The notes: generated by a model not told the origin, from the sequence alone. DNA of 64,000 nucleotides from Streptomyces sp. NBC_00236 (GCF_036195045.1 NZ_CP108100.1:1302001-1366000), one strand, 5' to 3'. Shown: positions 7,988 to 16,101, counted from the stretch's first letter. Numbers and translations are program-made.

Positions 7988-8997
7988 CGGGAGCCTCCCG
8001 CGGCGGCCGGTGCAGGGGCGCCGTGCGGGCCTGCGGCCTCCGCCTCGGAGAAGCGGCGGCCGGCGTATCGCAGATAGACGTCGTCGAGCGAGGGGCGGGC
8101 GACGGTGGCGGCTGCCACCGCCGCTCCGGCCCGCTCCAGGGCGGTGAGCAGCACGGGAACGGCGGCCGCACCGTCCTCTGCGCGCACGCTGACCCGTCGG
8201 CCGTCCACCAGCACCTCGTACACGCCGGGCAGTCCCGCCAGTGCGGCGGTCGCGGCCTCGTGGTCGCCTTCGGCGCGCAGCTCCATGTGGACGGCGTCGC
8301 CCCTCAGCTCGCCCTTGAGGTCGTCGGGGGTGCCCTCGACGACGATGCGGCCACGGTCGACGATCGCGATGCGCTCGGCGAGCCGGTCGGCCTCCTCCAG
8401 ATAGTGCGTGGTGAGCACGATGGTCAGGCCCTCCTCGGCCGCCAGCCGGGAGATCTCCTCCCACATCGCCGTGCGGGCCTCCGGATCGAGGCCCGTCGTC
8501 GGCTCGTCGAGGAACAGCACCTCGGGGCGGTGCACCAGCCCGAGCGCCACGTCGAGTCGGCGCTGCATACCACCGGAGTACCCCTTGACCTGGCGCTTCC
8601 CTGCATCCGCGAGGTCGAAGCGGTCCAGCAGCTCATCGGCCCGGCGCTGGACGGCGACGCCCCGCATGCCGTACAGCCGGCCCTGGAGCACCAGGTTCTC
8701 GCGGCCCGTGGCGACCGGGTCGGCGCCGGACTTCTGGGCGACCACACCGATGGCCCGGCGCACCCGGTCGGGGTGGCGCAGCACGTCGTGGCCGGCGACG
8801 GACGCGGTGCCGGAGTCCGGGCGGGCGAGGGTGGTGAGGATCTTGACGGTGGTGGACTTGCCCGCACCGTTGGGCCCGAGAAGCCCGAAGACGGTGCCGG
8901 GGGCGACGGTGAGATCCATCCCGCTCAACGCGGTGACGTCCCCCGGATAGGTCTTGATCAGCTGCCGCGCCAGGACGGCGGGCGCACGGGTGCTCAT
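7984..8997 (-). CDS. ABC exporter ATP-binding protein (DrrA-like)
   Basis: 337-residue ATPase of the daunorubicin-resistance DrrA family. Walker A is GPNGAGKST, the Q-loop lies in GVVAQKSGAD, the signature is YSGGMQRRLD, Walker B is VLFLDEPTTG, and the H-loop is TTH. A C-terminal DrrA extension of about 100 residues follows. The ATG at 8997 has an AGGAG site and is chosen over the upstream in-frame start at 9027. It forms an operon with the DrrB-like permease. The PadR gene on the same strand upstream is a plausible regulator. Confidence 0.93.
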   Translation of the reverse strand: MSTRAPAVLARQLIKTYPGDVTALSGMDLTVAPGTVFGLLGPNGAGKSTTVKILTTLARPDSGTASVAGHDVLRHPDRVRRAIGVVAQKSGADPVATGRENLVLQGRLYGMRGVAVQRRADELLDRFDLADAGKRQVKGYSGGMQRRLDVALGLVHRPEVLFLDEPTTGLDPEARTAMWEEISRLAAEEGLTIVLTTHYLEEADRLAERIAIVDRGRIVVEGTPDDLKGELRGDAVHMELRAEGDHEAATAALAGLPGVYEVLVDGRRVSVRAEDGAAAVPVLLTALERAGAAVAAATVARPSLDDVYLRYAGRRFSEAEAAGPHGAPAPAAAGGSR

Positions 8998-9139
8998 GAC
9001 GGAGCTCTCCTGTGGTCGGCGGGGCACTGGTGTTCCCGATGGGCCGAGCCGGTCCGCGCGTGGAGTGCCGGGCTATCCTGGGTGTGCCGCACCTCGATCG
9101 CCTGGCGTGCCTTCACGGCTTGTCCGGTCCGGGGTTCGA

Positions 9140-9183
9140 GACCCCGGCAGGTGCTGCTCCAACAGTCCCTGCCGGGGTCTTTT
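9140..9183 (+). terminator. Intrinsic-terminator-like hairpin with tRNA T-arm-like sequence
   Basis: GACCCCGGCAGG and CCTGCCGGGGTC form a perfect 12-bp stem with a 16-base loop, followed by TTTT on the plus strand. Immediately upstream, CGGGGTTCGAGACCCCG looks like a tRNA T-arm. No complete tRNA or plus-strand gene precedes it, so what it terminates is unclear. The rest of 9000-9140 shows nothing I can name. Confidence 0.6.
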
Positions 9184-9188
9184 CCTCT

Positions 9189-9365
9189 AGGGCGTGTTTC
9201 GAAAGTCCCGCCTGCTCGGCGACGCCTGGCACGCACGCTCGCCGCGTTGTCGGGATCACCCCGATACAACCAGTATCGGGGCGACCCTCCGCCTTGCGAT
9301 CGCACGCACCAGACGCCGCCGAGCCCGCCCTCCGGGCGGACGGCGCTACTTCCGAAACACGCCCT
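9189..9365. mobile_element. MITE-like 177-bp palindromic element
   Basis: Terminal inverted repeats AGGGCGTGTTTCGAAAGT and ACTTCCGAAACACGCCCT (one mismatch) bound the element. Interior arms are also complementary (GCTCGGCGACGCCTGG against CCAGACGCCGCCGAGC), and the centre is CCCCGATA-N7-TATCGGGG. It can therefore fold almost end to end. It has no coding capacity and no clear target-site duplication. I recognise this sequence type as recurring in Streptomyces genomes. It sits between the ABC exporter and PadR genes. Confidence 0.8.
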
Positions 9366-9381
9366 TGGTCCGTCCCTCCCG

Positions 9382-10053
9382 TCACACCGTGCGTTCGGGG
9401 TCGAGGACGATGTCCTGCTCGTCCAGCTCCTGCCAGTCCTGAGGCACCTCGCCGGTCTCGTGGAACGACTTCCATTCCTCGATTCCACCGACGGTGGATT
9501 CGGCGACTTCCTTGCGGAAACCCTTGATCCACTCCAGTTGCGCCTCGATCATGTGGAGCTGGTATTCGGTCTCCACGACGAAGATCCGGGGCAGGACGTC
9601 ACTCAGCTGAGTGAGTACCCCCCGCAGCGCCGCGGCCCGGATGACCTGCGCCTGCTCCCGGTCCAGCAGCAGCTCCGCCACCTCGTCCGGCGGCAGCACC
9701 GGAAGCAGCGACAGGGCCGTGTCGAACACGGGGAACTCCGCCGCCGGTACAGCGATCAGGTCGGACAGCCAGTCCAGCATCTCGGCGCGCCCGGCCTCGG
9801 TGATGCCGTACAGCGTGCGCTCCGGGCGGTTGCCCTGCCGCTGCACGTCCGTGACCTCCACATAGCCGTGCTTCTCCAGGTTCTGGACCACGGTGTAGAG
9901 CGAGCCGAAGTTGATCTTGACACTGTGTTCCTTGCCGCGCCGACGCAGGGTCTGGGCGATCTCATAGGGATGCATGGACCGCTCGGCGAGCAGCACCATC
10001 ACCGTGAGCGCCAGCGGATTGCCGAGCTTGCGCCGCTTGGCCACCGCCCTCAC
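9382..10053 (-). CDS. PadR-family transcriptional regulator
   Basis: 223-residue PadR regulator. The winged helix spans about residues 10-95: LGNPLALTVMVLLAERSMHPYEIAQTL, FGSLYTVVQNLEKHGYVE, and the wing with ERTLYGITEAGR. A long C-terminal Vir_act_alpha_C dimerisation domain follows, with the EYQLHMIEAQLEWIKGF helix. The GTG at 10053 gives MRAVAKRRK; a second GTG at 10044 is equally possible. It lies upstream of, and on the same strand as, the DrrAB-like exporter, separated by the MITE. PadR proteins often repress such exporters, so this is the likely target. Direct repeats upstream may be its operator. Confidence 0.9.
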   Translation of the reverse strand: MRAVAKRRKLGNPLALTVMVLLAERSMHPYEIAQTLRRRGKEHSVKINFGSLYTVVQNLEKHGYVEVTDVQRQGNRPERTLYGITEAGRAEMLDWLSDLIAVPAAEFPVFDTALSLLPVLPPDEVAELLLDREQAQVIRAAALRGVLTQLSDVLPRIFVVETEYQLHMIEAQLEWIKGFRKEVAESTVGGIEEWKSFHETGEVPQDWQELDEQDIVLDPERTV

Positions 10054-10086
10054 CCCTCACCCGTTGTCGAATACTCGCCGACGAAC

Positions 10087-10128
10087 ATATCGCGAGCCCC
10101 GGGACTCGTCAACCACGATATATCGCGA
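10087..10128. promoter_or_regulatory. Direct repeats ATATCGCGA, candidate PadR operator
   Basis: ATATCGCGA occurs at 10087-10095 and 10120-10128. The second copy is embedded in the palindrome CGATATATCG. The pair lies immediately upstream of the PadR gene, in the region shared with the sigma-factor gene. Autoregulation is inferred. Confidence 0.45.
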
Positions 10129-10162
10129 ATCGGAAGATGCGTGGAAAGATCTGGCCCTCTGA

Positions 10163-10190
10163 CCAATCCGCGCTGCCACCGGCTCCGAAT
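10163..10190 (+). promoter_or_regulatory. ECF (SigK-type) promoter of the sigma factor gene
   Basis: CCAATCC at 10163-10169 and CCGAAT at 10185-10190 are separated by 15 bases. The same architecture occurs twice at 17448-17536. It resembles the CCATCC/CCGAAT-type promoter described for mycobacterial SigK. The transcript start would fall near 10197, about 35 bases upstream of the GTG start codon, implying positive autoregulation. Confidence 0.7.
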
Positions 10191-10230
10191 CACCCCACGA
10201 GACCGATGAGCATCCTGGGAGGACGCCCGC

Positions 10231-10815
10231 GTGAAAGAAGCCGTGCACATCAGCGGACTGGCCTCGGCGGGGCCTGATCTCCAGGAACTCCTGGGGAGAG
10301 TCGCCCGGGGGGATCAGGACGCCTTCTCCCAGGTGTACGAGGCGGTGTGCGGCCCCGTACTCGGTCTGGTACGCAGCGTGCTGCGTGATCCGGCCCAGTC
10401 CGAGGAGGTCGCGCAGGAGGTCCTGGTCGAGGTGTGGCGTACGGCGCCGCGCTTCCAGGCCGCCCGCGGGAGCGCCATGAACTGGGTGCTGACGATGGCC
10501 CATCACCGGGCGGTGGACCGGGTCCGTTCGGTGGAGGCCACGACGGCCCGTGAGCACAAGGCCGCGCTGCTCGACCGCACCCCCGCGTTCGACGACGTCA
10601 CCGAGCAGGTGGAGACCCGGCTGGAGCGGGAGCAGGTACGCCGCTGCATGCGGACGCTCTCCGAGCTGCAACGGGAGTCCGTGACCCTGGCGTACTACCG
10701 CGGCCTGACCTACCGCGAGGTGGCGGAGCTGCTCGCGGCCCCACTCGGAACGATCAAGACTCGACTGCGCGACGGGCTGATCCGGCTGCGCGACTGCCTC
10801 GGGGTGAGCGGATGA
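10231..10815 (+). CDS. ECF RNA polymerase sigma factor, SigK (ECF19) type
   Basis: 194-residue extracytoplasmic-function sigma factor. Region 2 spans about residues 35-110 (VRSVLRDPAQSEEVAQEVLVEVW and SAMNWVLTMAHHRAVDRVR). Region 4 spans about 130-190 (LSELQRESVTLAYYRGLTYREVAELL..PLGTIKTRLRDGL). The GTG has a GGGAGG ribosome site eight bases upstream. Its stop overlaps the anti-sigma start (ATGA), a tight sigma/anti-sigma pair. The neighbourhood (FAD amine oxidase, DUF1365, CFA synthases, DUF1295, fasciclin) matches the M. tuberculosis sigK locus and MPT70/83 targets. Note that the name SigK is used for an unrelated factor in S. coelicolor. Confidence 0.92.
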   Translation: MKEAVHISGLASAGPDLQELLGRVARGDQDAFSQVYEAVCGPVLGLVRSVLRDPAQSEEVAQEVLVEVWRTAPRFQAARGSAMNWVLTMAHHRAVDRVRSVEATTAREHKAALLDRTPAFDDVTEQVETRLEREQVRRCMRTLSELQRESVTLAYYRGLTYREVAELLAAPLGTIKTRLRDGLIRLRDCLGVSG

Positions 10816-11585
10816 GCGACGCCGGACTTCACACACTGACCGGGGCCTACGCCCTGCACGCTCTTCCGGAGCCCGAACGCCGGGAGTTCGAGAGGCATCT
10901 GGGCGACTGCGAGGCCTGCTCCGTCGAGGTGCACGAGCTCTCGGAGACCGCGACCCGGCTCGGGCTCGCCGTGTCCGCCGCGCCCCCGCGGGAGCTGCGC
11001 GAGCGGGTGCTCCGGGAAATCGCGACCGTACGCCAGGAGCCACCGTCCGGCGGCCGCCGGGCACGCAACGGGGCCACCGGCCGCAGTGGCGCGGGCCGGA
11101 CCCGGCGCTGGCCGGCGTTCGCGCTCGCCGCGAGCCTGGCCGCGGCGGCGGGCTTCGGCGGCGTGGCCGTCTGGCAGAACCAGGTGGCGCAGGACGCCCG
11201 GCAGGAGGCCCGCGCCGCGCAGGACGAGAACGCACAGCTCGTCCAGGTCCTCGCCGCACCCGACGCGCAGTCACGGTCCGGCACGCTGAAGGACGGCGCG
11301 ACGGGCACGGTGGTGGTCTCCGAGAGCCAGGACCGTGCCGTGTTCCTGGCCTCGGGACTGGCCGAGGCTCCAGGCGGCAAGGTCTACCAGCTGTGGTTCG
11401 ACGACGGCGGCACGATGCGCTCGGCGGGCCTGATGCGGGCGTCGGGAGACTCCCCCACGACGTACGCGACCCTGCTCGACGGGCCGGTGGACGGCGCCAC
11501 GGGCATGGGGGTCACCGTCGAACCCGCGGGCGGCTCGACGCAGCCGACGTCGGCCCCGCTGGCCCTGATGAGCCTGCCGGCCTGA
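10812..11585 (+). CDS. Anti-sigma factor RskA-like, zinc-finger type
   Basis: 257-residue membrane-anchored anti-sigma factor. The N-terminal anti-sigma domain has the H-x3-C-x2-C zinc motif (ERHLGDCEAC) near residues 30-40. A single membrane segment lies at about residues 95-120 (WPAFALAASLAAAAGFGGVAVW). The extracytoplasmic RskA domain ends with the MGVTVEPAGGS..P element common to this family. It should sequester the co-encoded sigma factor until regulated proteolysis releases it. It overlaps the sigma gene by four bases. Confidence 0.9.
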   Translation: MSDAGLHTLTGAYALHALPEPERREFERHLGDCEACSVEVHELSETATRLGLAVSAAPPRELRERVLREIATVRQEPPSGGRRARNGATGRSGAGRTRRWPAFALAASLAAAAGFGGVAVWQNQVAQDARQEARAAQDENAQLVQVLAAPDAQSRSGTLKDGATGTVVVSESQDRAVFLASGLAEAPGGKVYQLWFDDGGTMRSAGLMRASGDSPTTYATLLDGPVDGATGMGVTVEPAGGSTQPTSAPLALMSLPA

Positions 11586-11590
11586 GCGGA

Positions 11591-11619
11591 TGCCCGGCCT
11601 CCGGGGACGAGGCCGGGCA
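11591..11619 (+). terminator. Terminator after the anti-sigma gene
   Basis: TGCCCGGCCTC and GAGGCCGGGCA form a perfect 11-bp stem with a 7-base loop, starting five bases after the stop codon. There is no strong T-tract, as is common in Streptomyces. Confidence 0.7.
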
Positions 11620-11965
11620 GGGACTGCTCAGCGGAGCGCCAGGCGGAGCGGAGCAGTAAGTCGCTCGTCCTGGACCGGCACGGACTGCTCAGCGGCGCGG
11701 CGGGCAGGGCACGAAGCCACTCGTCCCTGGACCGGCACGAACTGCTCAGCCGCACGGCGGACGGCGCACGAAACCACTCGCCCCTGGACCGGCACGGACC
11801 GCTCAGCCGCACGGCGGACGGCGCACGAAGCCACTCACCCCTGGACCGGCACGAACTGCTCAGCCGCACGGCGGACGGCGCACGAAGCCACTCGCCCCTG
11901 GACCGGCACGGACTGCTCAGCGGCGCGGCGGGCGAGGCAGGAAGCCGCTCGTCCTGGACCGGTAG
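11620..11965. repeat. Tandem repeat, 57-bp unit, about six copies, ending inside the DUF1295 gene
   Basis: The unit core GGACCGG occurs at 11672, 11729, 11786, 11843 and 11900 with exact 57-bp spacing, then at 11956 (56 bp). A partial copy starts near 11620. Each unit carries GCTCAGC with the minus-strand stop TGA that ends the DUF1295 gene, so the array consists of copies of that gene's last ~13 codons plus stop. It fills the gap between two convergent genes. There is no spacer diversity and no cas gene. Confidence 0.88.
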
Positions 11966-12717
11966 GCGGCGAACCCGGGCCGCTCGGCCATGTGCCGTTC
12001 CAGGAGCGCCTTCCCGCTGCCGCCGATGAGCAGAAAGCTCATCAGGACGGGCGAGACCAGCGTGGCGGCGGCCGGACCGGGCGCCTGGCACACGATCAGG
12101 AACAGGCCCCACCACACGCAGAAGTCGCCGAAGTAGTTCGGGTGCCGGGTCCACGCCCACAGTCCCCGGTCCATGATCTTGCCGTGGTTGGCCGGGTCGG
12201 CCCTGAACCGGGCGAGCTGGTGGTCGCCGACACCCTCGAACAGCAGCCCGACGGCCCACAGTCCCGCCCCGGCCCAGCCCCATCCCGCGACCGGCCCCGT
12301 GAGGTATCCGGCCGCCTGCACCGGGAGCGAGATCACCCAGACCAGCGCGCCCTGGAGCAGGTAGACCTTCCGCAGGGCGTACAGATCCGGGTTGCCCGGC
12401 GCCTCGGCGAGCATCGACGCGTAGCGCGGATCCTCCCCGTGGCCCCGGCCACGGCGGGCGATGTGCACTGCCAGCCGCAGCCCCCAGACGGCCGTGAGCA
12501 CCGCGACCAGCAACCGGCGGCCGTCGTCGCCCTCACCCGCCGACAGGACGTACGAGACGAGGGCGACGATGGTGAAAGCAATCCCCCAGGCGATGTCGAC
12601 GACCCGGTGCACGCCCTTGTACAGGCCGACCGCGAAGGTGGCGAGCATGACGGCCAGTGCGGCACCGGCACACGGTGCGAGGCCCTGTGCGAACGCCGCC
12701 CAGGAGAAGCCGCTCAT
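11917..12717 (-). CDS. DUF1295 family membrane protein (steroid 5-alpha-reductase-like fold)
   Basis: 266-residue multi-pass membrane protein. The C-terminal ICMT/steroid-reductase-like motif WTRHPNYFGDFCVWWGLFL near residue 195 and the preceding NPDLYALRKVYLLQG are diagnostic of DUF1295. Family members are thought to be NAD(P)H-dependent reductases or modifiers of hydrophobic substrates; the substrate here is unknown. It is last in a five-gene minus-strand operon (FAD oxidoreductase, DUF1365, two CFA-type methyltransferases, this gene), and its start overlaps the upstream stop. Its final codons are tandemly duplicated downstream. Confidence 0.85.
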   Translation of the reverse strand: MSGFSWAAFAQGLAPCAGAALAVMLATFAVGLYKGVHRVVDIAWGIAFTIVALVSYVLSAGEGDDGRRLLVAVLTAVWGLRLAVHIARRGRGHGEDPRYASMLAEAPGNPDLYALRKVYLLQGALVWVISLPVQAAGYLTGPVAGWGWAGAGLWAVGLLFEGVGDHQLARFRADPANHGKIMDRGLWAWTRHPNYFGDFCVWWGLFLIVCQAPGPAAATLVSPVLMSFLLIGGSGKALLERHMAERPGFAAYRSRTSGFLPRPPRR

Positions 12718-14081
12718 CCGGTGGCTCCGGCCGTCTCCCCGTGACGGGCGGCAGGGACCTCGGCGGCGCCCGGGTACCAGCCGGCCCGGGTGACGGGCAT
12801 CCCGGCCGAGCCGGTCGCGTCCGGCCGCACGGCGAGGATCTGGTCCACGCCCATGCGCCGTTCCTCGAAGGCGAGGGAGCCGCCCGCCAGATACAGCCGC
12901 CACACCCGCACGGTCTCCTCGCCGACGAGCGCGGCGAACTCCGCCCAACGCTCCTCCAGGGTGCGCCGCCACGCGTCGACGGTGCGGACGTAGTGCTCGC
13001 GCAGCCCGTCCACGTCCCGCACTTCGAGCCCCGCCCCCTCCAGCAGCCCCACGGTCTCGCCGAGGGGCCGCATGTGCATGTCGGGCGCGATGTACGACTC
13101 GATGAACGCCCCGCCGCCCGGGGCCTGACGCCCCCGCGACATCTGCTGGACGAGCACCCGGCCCCGCGGCCGCACCATTCCGTGCAGCGTCCCGGCGAAG
13201 CCCGGGTACTGCGCGTCGCCGACGTGCTCGCCCATCTCGACGGTGGACACCGCGTCATAACCGGCCTCATGGCCGGGTGCGCGGCCGATGTCCCGGTAGT
13301 CGCAGCAGCGGACCTCGACCAGGTCCTCCAGGTGCTGTTCGGCCACCCGCTGCCGGACGTACGCCGCCTGCTCCCGGGCCAGGGTGACGGCGGTGACGCG
13401 GACGCCGTGCCGGCGCGCGGCGTACAGCGTCAGAGACCCCCAGCCGCAGCCGATGTCCAGCAGCCGCGCGCCCGGGCGCAGGTCCAGCTTGCGGCAGATC
13501 AGCTCCAGTTTGTCGCGCTGGGCGTCGGCGGGACCGTAACCAGGTGCGTCGCTCGTCCAGTAGCCGCACGAGTAGGCCATGGTCTCGTCGAGGAGCAGCG
13601 CGTAGAACGCGTTGGAAAGGTCGTAGTGGTGGCTGATGGCGGCCCGGTCGCGGGCCTTGCTGTGCAGGACGCCGTGGAGTCCTGCCCGGGCGGCGGGGAC
13701 CGGTGGCCTGGGGCCGACGGCTCCCAGGCGCAGTGCGGTGCCGACGGCCCGCAGCCGTTCGCCGGCCCCGGGGCGCGGCGGGCGCAGGCCGCGCTCGCGC
13801 ACCGCGTGGCGCATCGCCCGCAGCCCGTCGGCGAGGTCCCCCTCGATGTCGATGTCCCCGGTGATGTACGCCTCGGCGAGACCGAGTTCGCCCGGTGCCC
13901 AGAGCAGCCGGCGCAGCGCCCGGCGGGAGCGGACGTGGACCAGGGGGCCGTCGGCGGCCCCCGTCTCGCTGCCGTCCCACATCCGTACCCTGACCGGGAG
14001 TTCGCCGCCGAGCAGGTGCTCGGCGAGGGGTTCGAGCCGCTGGGCGGCGCCGGTGGCCGCCCGCTTGCCGGTGAGTGTCAT
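12714..14081 (-). CDS. Cyclopropane-fatty-acyl-phospholipid synthase-like methyltransferase (first of two)
   Basis: 455-residue SAM-dependent methyltransferase of the CFA synthase/UfaA1 family. The N-terminal lipid-binding region has YITGDIDIEGDL, and ISHHYDLSNAFYALLLDE precedes the SAM-binding motif LLDIGCGWGSLTLYAA. It transfers a methyl or methylene group to an unsaturated acyl chain in membrane phospholipid. The start overlaps the stop of the paralogous upstream gene (ATGA). Two paralogues in one operon suggest distinct steps or positions of methylation rather than redundancy. Confidence 0.9.
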   Translation of the reverse strand: MTLTGKRAATGAAQRLEPLAEHLLGGELPVRVRMWDGSETGAADGPLVHVRSRRALRRLLWAPGELGLAEAYITGDIDIEGDLADGLRAMRHAVRERGLRPPRPGAGERLRAVGTALRLGAVGPRPPVPAARAGLHGVLHSKARDRAAISHHYDLSNAFYALLLDETMAYSCGYWTSDAPGYGPADAQRDKLELICRKLDLRPGARLLDIGCGWGSLTLYAARRHGVRVTAVTLAREQAAYVRQRVAEQHLEDLVEVRCCDYRDIGRAPGHEAGYDAVSTVEMGEHVGDAQYPGFAGTLHGMVRPRGRVLVQQMSRGRQAPGGGAFIESYIAPDMHMRPLGETVGLLEGAGLEVRDVDGLREHYVRTVDAWRRTLEERWAEFAALVGEETVRVWRLYLAGGSLAFEERRMGVDQILAVRPDATGSAGMPVTRAGWYPGAAEVPAARHGETAGATG

Positions 14082-15382
14082 CGCGCCGTTTCCTGACGGG
14101 TCAGCAGCATCTGCTGCACATGGAGGTAACCGGAACGGAATCCCGCTTCGGAGTAGGCCAGATAGAAGGTCCACATGCGACGGAAGGTGGCGTCGAAGCC
14201 GAGGGCGTCGACATCGGCGGCCCGTTCGGTGAACCGTTCACGCCACAGGCGCAGGGTCTCGGCGTAGTGCGTGCCGAAGTCGTCGCAGCGCTCGACGCGC
14301 AGGGCGGTGTGTGCGGCCGTGACCTCGCCGATGGCCTCGACGGAGGGGAGGAGTCCACCGGGGAAGATGTACTTCTGGATCCAGGTGTAGGTGTTGCGGC
14401 CGGCCCGCATCCGGTCGTCGGGCATGGTGATGGCCTGGAGGGCGATCCGTCCACCGGGGGCCAGGCGCCGGTCCAGTGTGCGGAAGTAGACGGGCCAGAA
14501 GTCCGCGCCGACCGCCTCGATCATCTCGACGCTGACGACGGCGTCGTACACCCCGTCGACGTCCCGGTAGTCGCAGAGCCGGACGTCGACACGGTCCTCG
14601 AATCCGGCGTCCCTGATCCGGCGGCGCGCCAGATCCCGCTGCTCCCGGGAGAGCGTGACGGAGACGACGCGGGCGCCCCGGGCCGCGGCACGGATGGCCA
14701 GTTCGCCCCATCCGGTGCCGATCTCCAGGAGTTCGGTGCCGGGGCCGACCGCGGCCAGGTCGAGCAGCCGGTCGATCTTGCGGTGCTGGGCGGCGGGCAG
14801 CAGAGCGGGCTCGGCGGGGAAGCCGCGGAAGAGGGCGGCGGAGTAGCTGAGCGTTTCGTCGAGGAAGAGCGCGAAGAGTTCGTTGGACAGGTCGTAGTGG
14901 TGGCTGATGTTGTCGCGGGCGCCTTCCTGCGTGCCGAGCTGCCCGGCGGGGCGGCGGCGGGCCCAGAGTCCGCGCAGCCGCTGGAGGGGCGGCGGGATCA
15001 GGGTGGCGACCTGGTCGGCGAGGACGGTCAGGACGCCCACCGGGTCGGGCGTGTCCCACTCGCCCGCCATGTACGACTCCCCGAAGCCGATCAGGCCGTC
15101 GGCCCCGATGCGGCGGAAGAACGTGGCGGGGTCCGTCACGTCCATCAGCGGGCCGCCGAGACCGAGTTCCTCGCGTCCCGCGAGGCGGACCCGCAGTGGG
15201 AGGCGGGCCAGGGCGCGGCGGACGAGCCGTTCGGCGACGGCGGTCCGCAGCCGGGAGGCACGGGTCGGCCGCACGACGTCGGGCCAGCGGCCGGGATCGA
15301 CGTCGGCGGTGGTGTCGACGGAAGCCGGGGCCGAGGGGGAGGACGGGGACGGGGAGTGGGTTGTGGTGGTGGACACGCTCAC
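14078..15382 (-). CDS. Cyclopropane-fatty-acyl-phospholipid synthase-like methyltransferase (second of two)
   Basis: 434-residue CFA/UfaA1-family methyltransferase. Motifs include GFGESYMAGEWDTPDP in the lipid-binding half, ISHHYDLSNELFALFLDETL, and a SAM site LLEIGTGWGELAIRAA, whose Thr replaces the Cys found in its neighbour. The GTG start follows GGAAGGA. The DUF1365 stop overlaps this start region. The N-terminal ~25 residues are Ser/Thr/Pro-rich and probably disordered. It should act on unsaturated membrane lipids in the operon controlled by the ECF promoter at 17448-17475. Confidence 0.9.
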   Translation of the reverse strand: MSVSTTTTHSPSPSSPSAPASVDTTADVDPGRWPDVVRPTRASRLRTAVAERLVRRALARLPLRVRLAGREELGLGGPLMDVTDPATFFRRIGADGLIGFGESYMAGEWDTPDPVGVLTVLADQVATLIPPPLQRLRGLWARRRPAGQLGTQEGARDNISHHYDLSNELFALFLDETLSYSAALFRGFPAEPALLPAAQHRKIDRLLDLAAVGPGTELLEIGTGWGELAIRAAARGARVVSVTLSREQRDLARRRIRDAGFEDRVDVRLCDYRDVDGVYDAVVSVEMIEAVGADFWPVYFRTLDRRLAPGGRIALQAITMPDDRMRAGRNTYTWIQKYIFPGGLLPSVEAIGEVTAAHTALRVERCDDFGTHYAETLRLWRERFTERAADVDALGFDATFRRMWTFYLAYSEAGFRSGYLHVQQMLLTRQETAR

Positions 15383-16101
15383 TGCATTCCTTCCTGGGTG
15401 CGGTGGTGGGGGCGGGGCTGTACGGGCAGTCCGCGGAGCAGGAGGCGGATGCCGTGCAGCCGGATGGCGGCCGACACGACGGCCGTGGACCAGGGGTGGC
15501 GGACGGCGAGGCGGAGCAGCTCGGCCGGGCCGGCGGGCCTCCGTACGCCCCGGACGGTGGCGGTGAAGGGCCGGGTGCCGGCCCGTTCCAGCTGGACCGT
15601 CAGGGTGAGCCGGGGGCCGGGTTCGGGCAGTCTCATCCGGTAGTCGCCGTCGGTGCCGAAGAACGGCGACACGTAGAACTCCTTGCCGGTGTCCGCCTGT
15701 CCGGAGCCGTCCGGACGCAACAGATAGCAGTGGCGTTCGCCGTACGTGTTGTGGACCTCGGCGACCGTGCAGAGCGGGGTGCCGTCGGCGCGGCGGCACC
15801 AGTAGACGGTCAGCGGGTTGAAGACGTGGCCCAGCACCCGGGCCTGAGTGAGCATCCGCACGGATCCGTCGGCGATGTCGATGCCGTGGGCGGCCAGGTA
15901 GCGGTCGAGGCCGGCCCTGATGGTCGGGGCCGTACCGCCGAAGTGGTCGCGCGGGTCGAAGCCCGCCAGCGGGCGCAGGGCGCGGGGCAGCCGCGGCGGC
16001 TCGTCCGGGTCGATCAGCCACAGGTAGGTGCGGTGCCGGAGGGCGTACCTGGTGGGCGCCGTCCGTACGTGCGTGATCGTGCAGGGGTAGAGGGCGTTCA
16101 C
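15379..16101 (-). CDS. DUF1365 domain-containing protein
   Basis: 240-residue protein with the DUF1365 features: ALYPCTITHVRTAPTRYALRHRTYLWLID at the N-terminus, HVFNPLTVYWCRRADG in the middle, and EVHNTYGERHCYLL. No biochemical function is established. It is almost always adjacent to an FAD amine-oxidase-like gene and CFA synthase, which implies a role in modified fatty acid synthesis or trafficking. GTG start; its GTGA overlaps the stop of the upstream oxidoreductase. Confidence 0.88.
   Translation of the reverse strand: MNALYPCTITHVRTAPTRYALRHRTYLWLIDPDEPPRLPRALRPLAGFDPRDHFGGTAPTIRAGLDRYLAAHGIDIADGSVRMLTQARVLGHVFNPLTVYWCRRADGTPLCTVAEVHNTYGERHCYLLRPDGSGQADTGKEFYVSPFFGTDGDYRMRLPEPGPRLTLTVQLERAGTRPFTATVRGVRRPAGPAELLRLAVRHPWSTAVVSAAIRLHGIRLLLRGLPVQPRPHHRTQEGMQ

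Noticed and set aside
9085-9160. tRNA gene call on the plus strand
   Set aside because: Only a T-arm-like stem is convincing. The candidate acceptor pairing is imperfect, no anticodon arm forms, and the length is several bases short.
11620-11965. Possible CRISPR array
   Set aside because: Units are contiguous 57-bp tandem copies without unique spacers, and there are no cas genes nearby.
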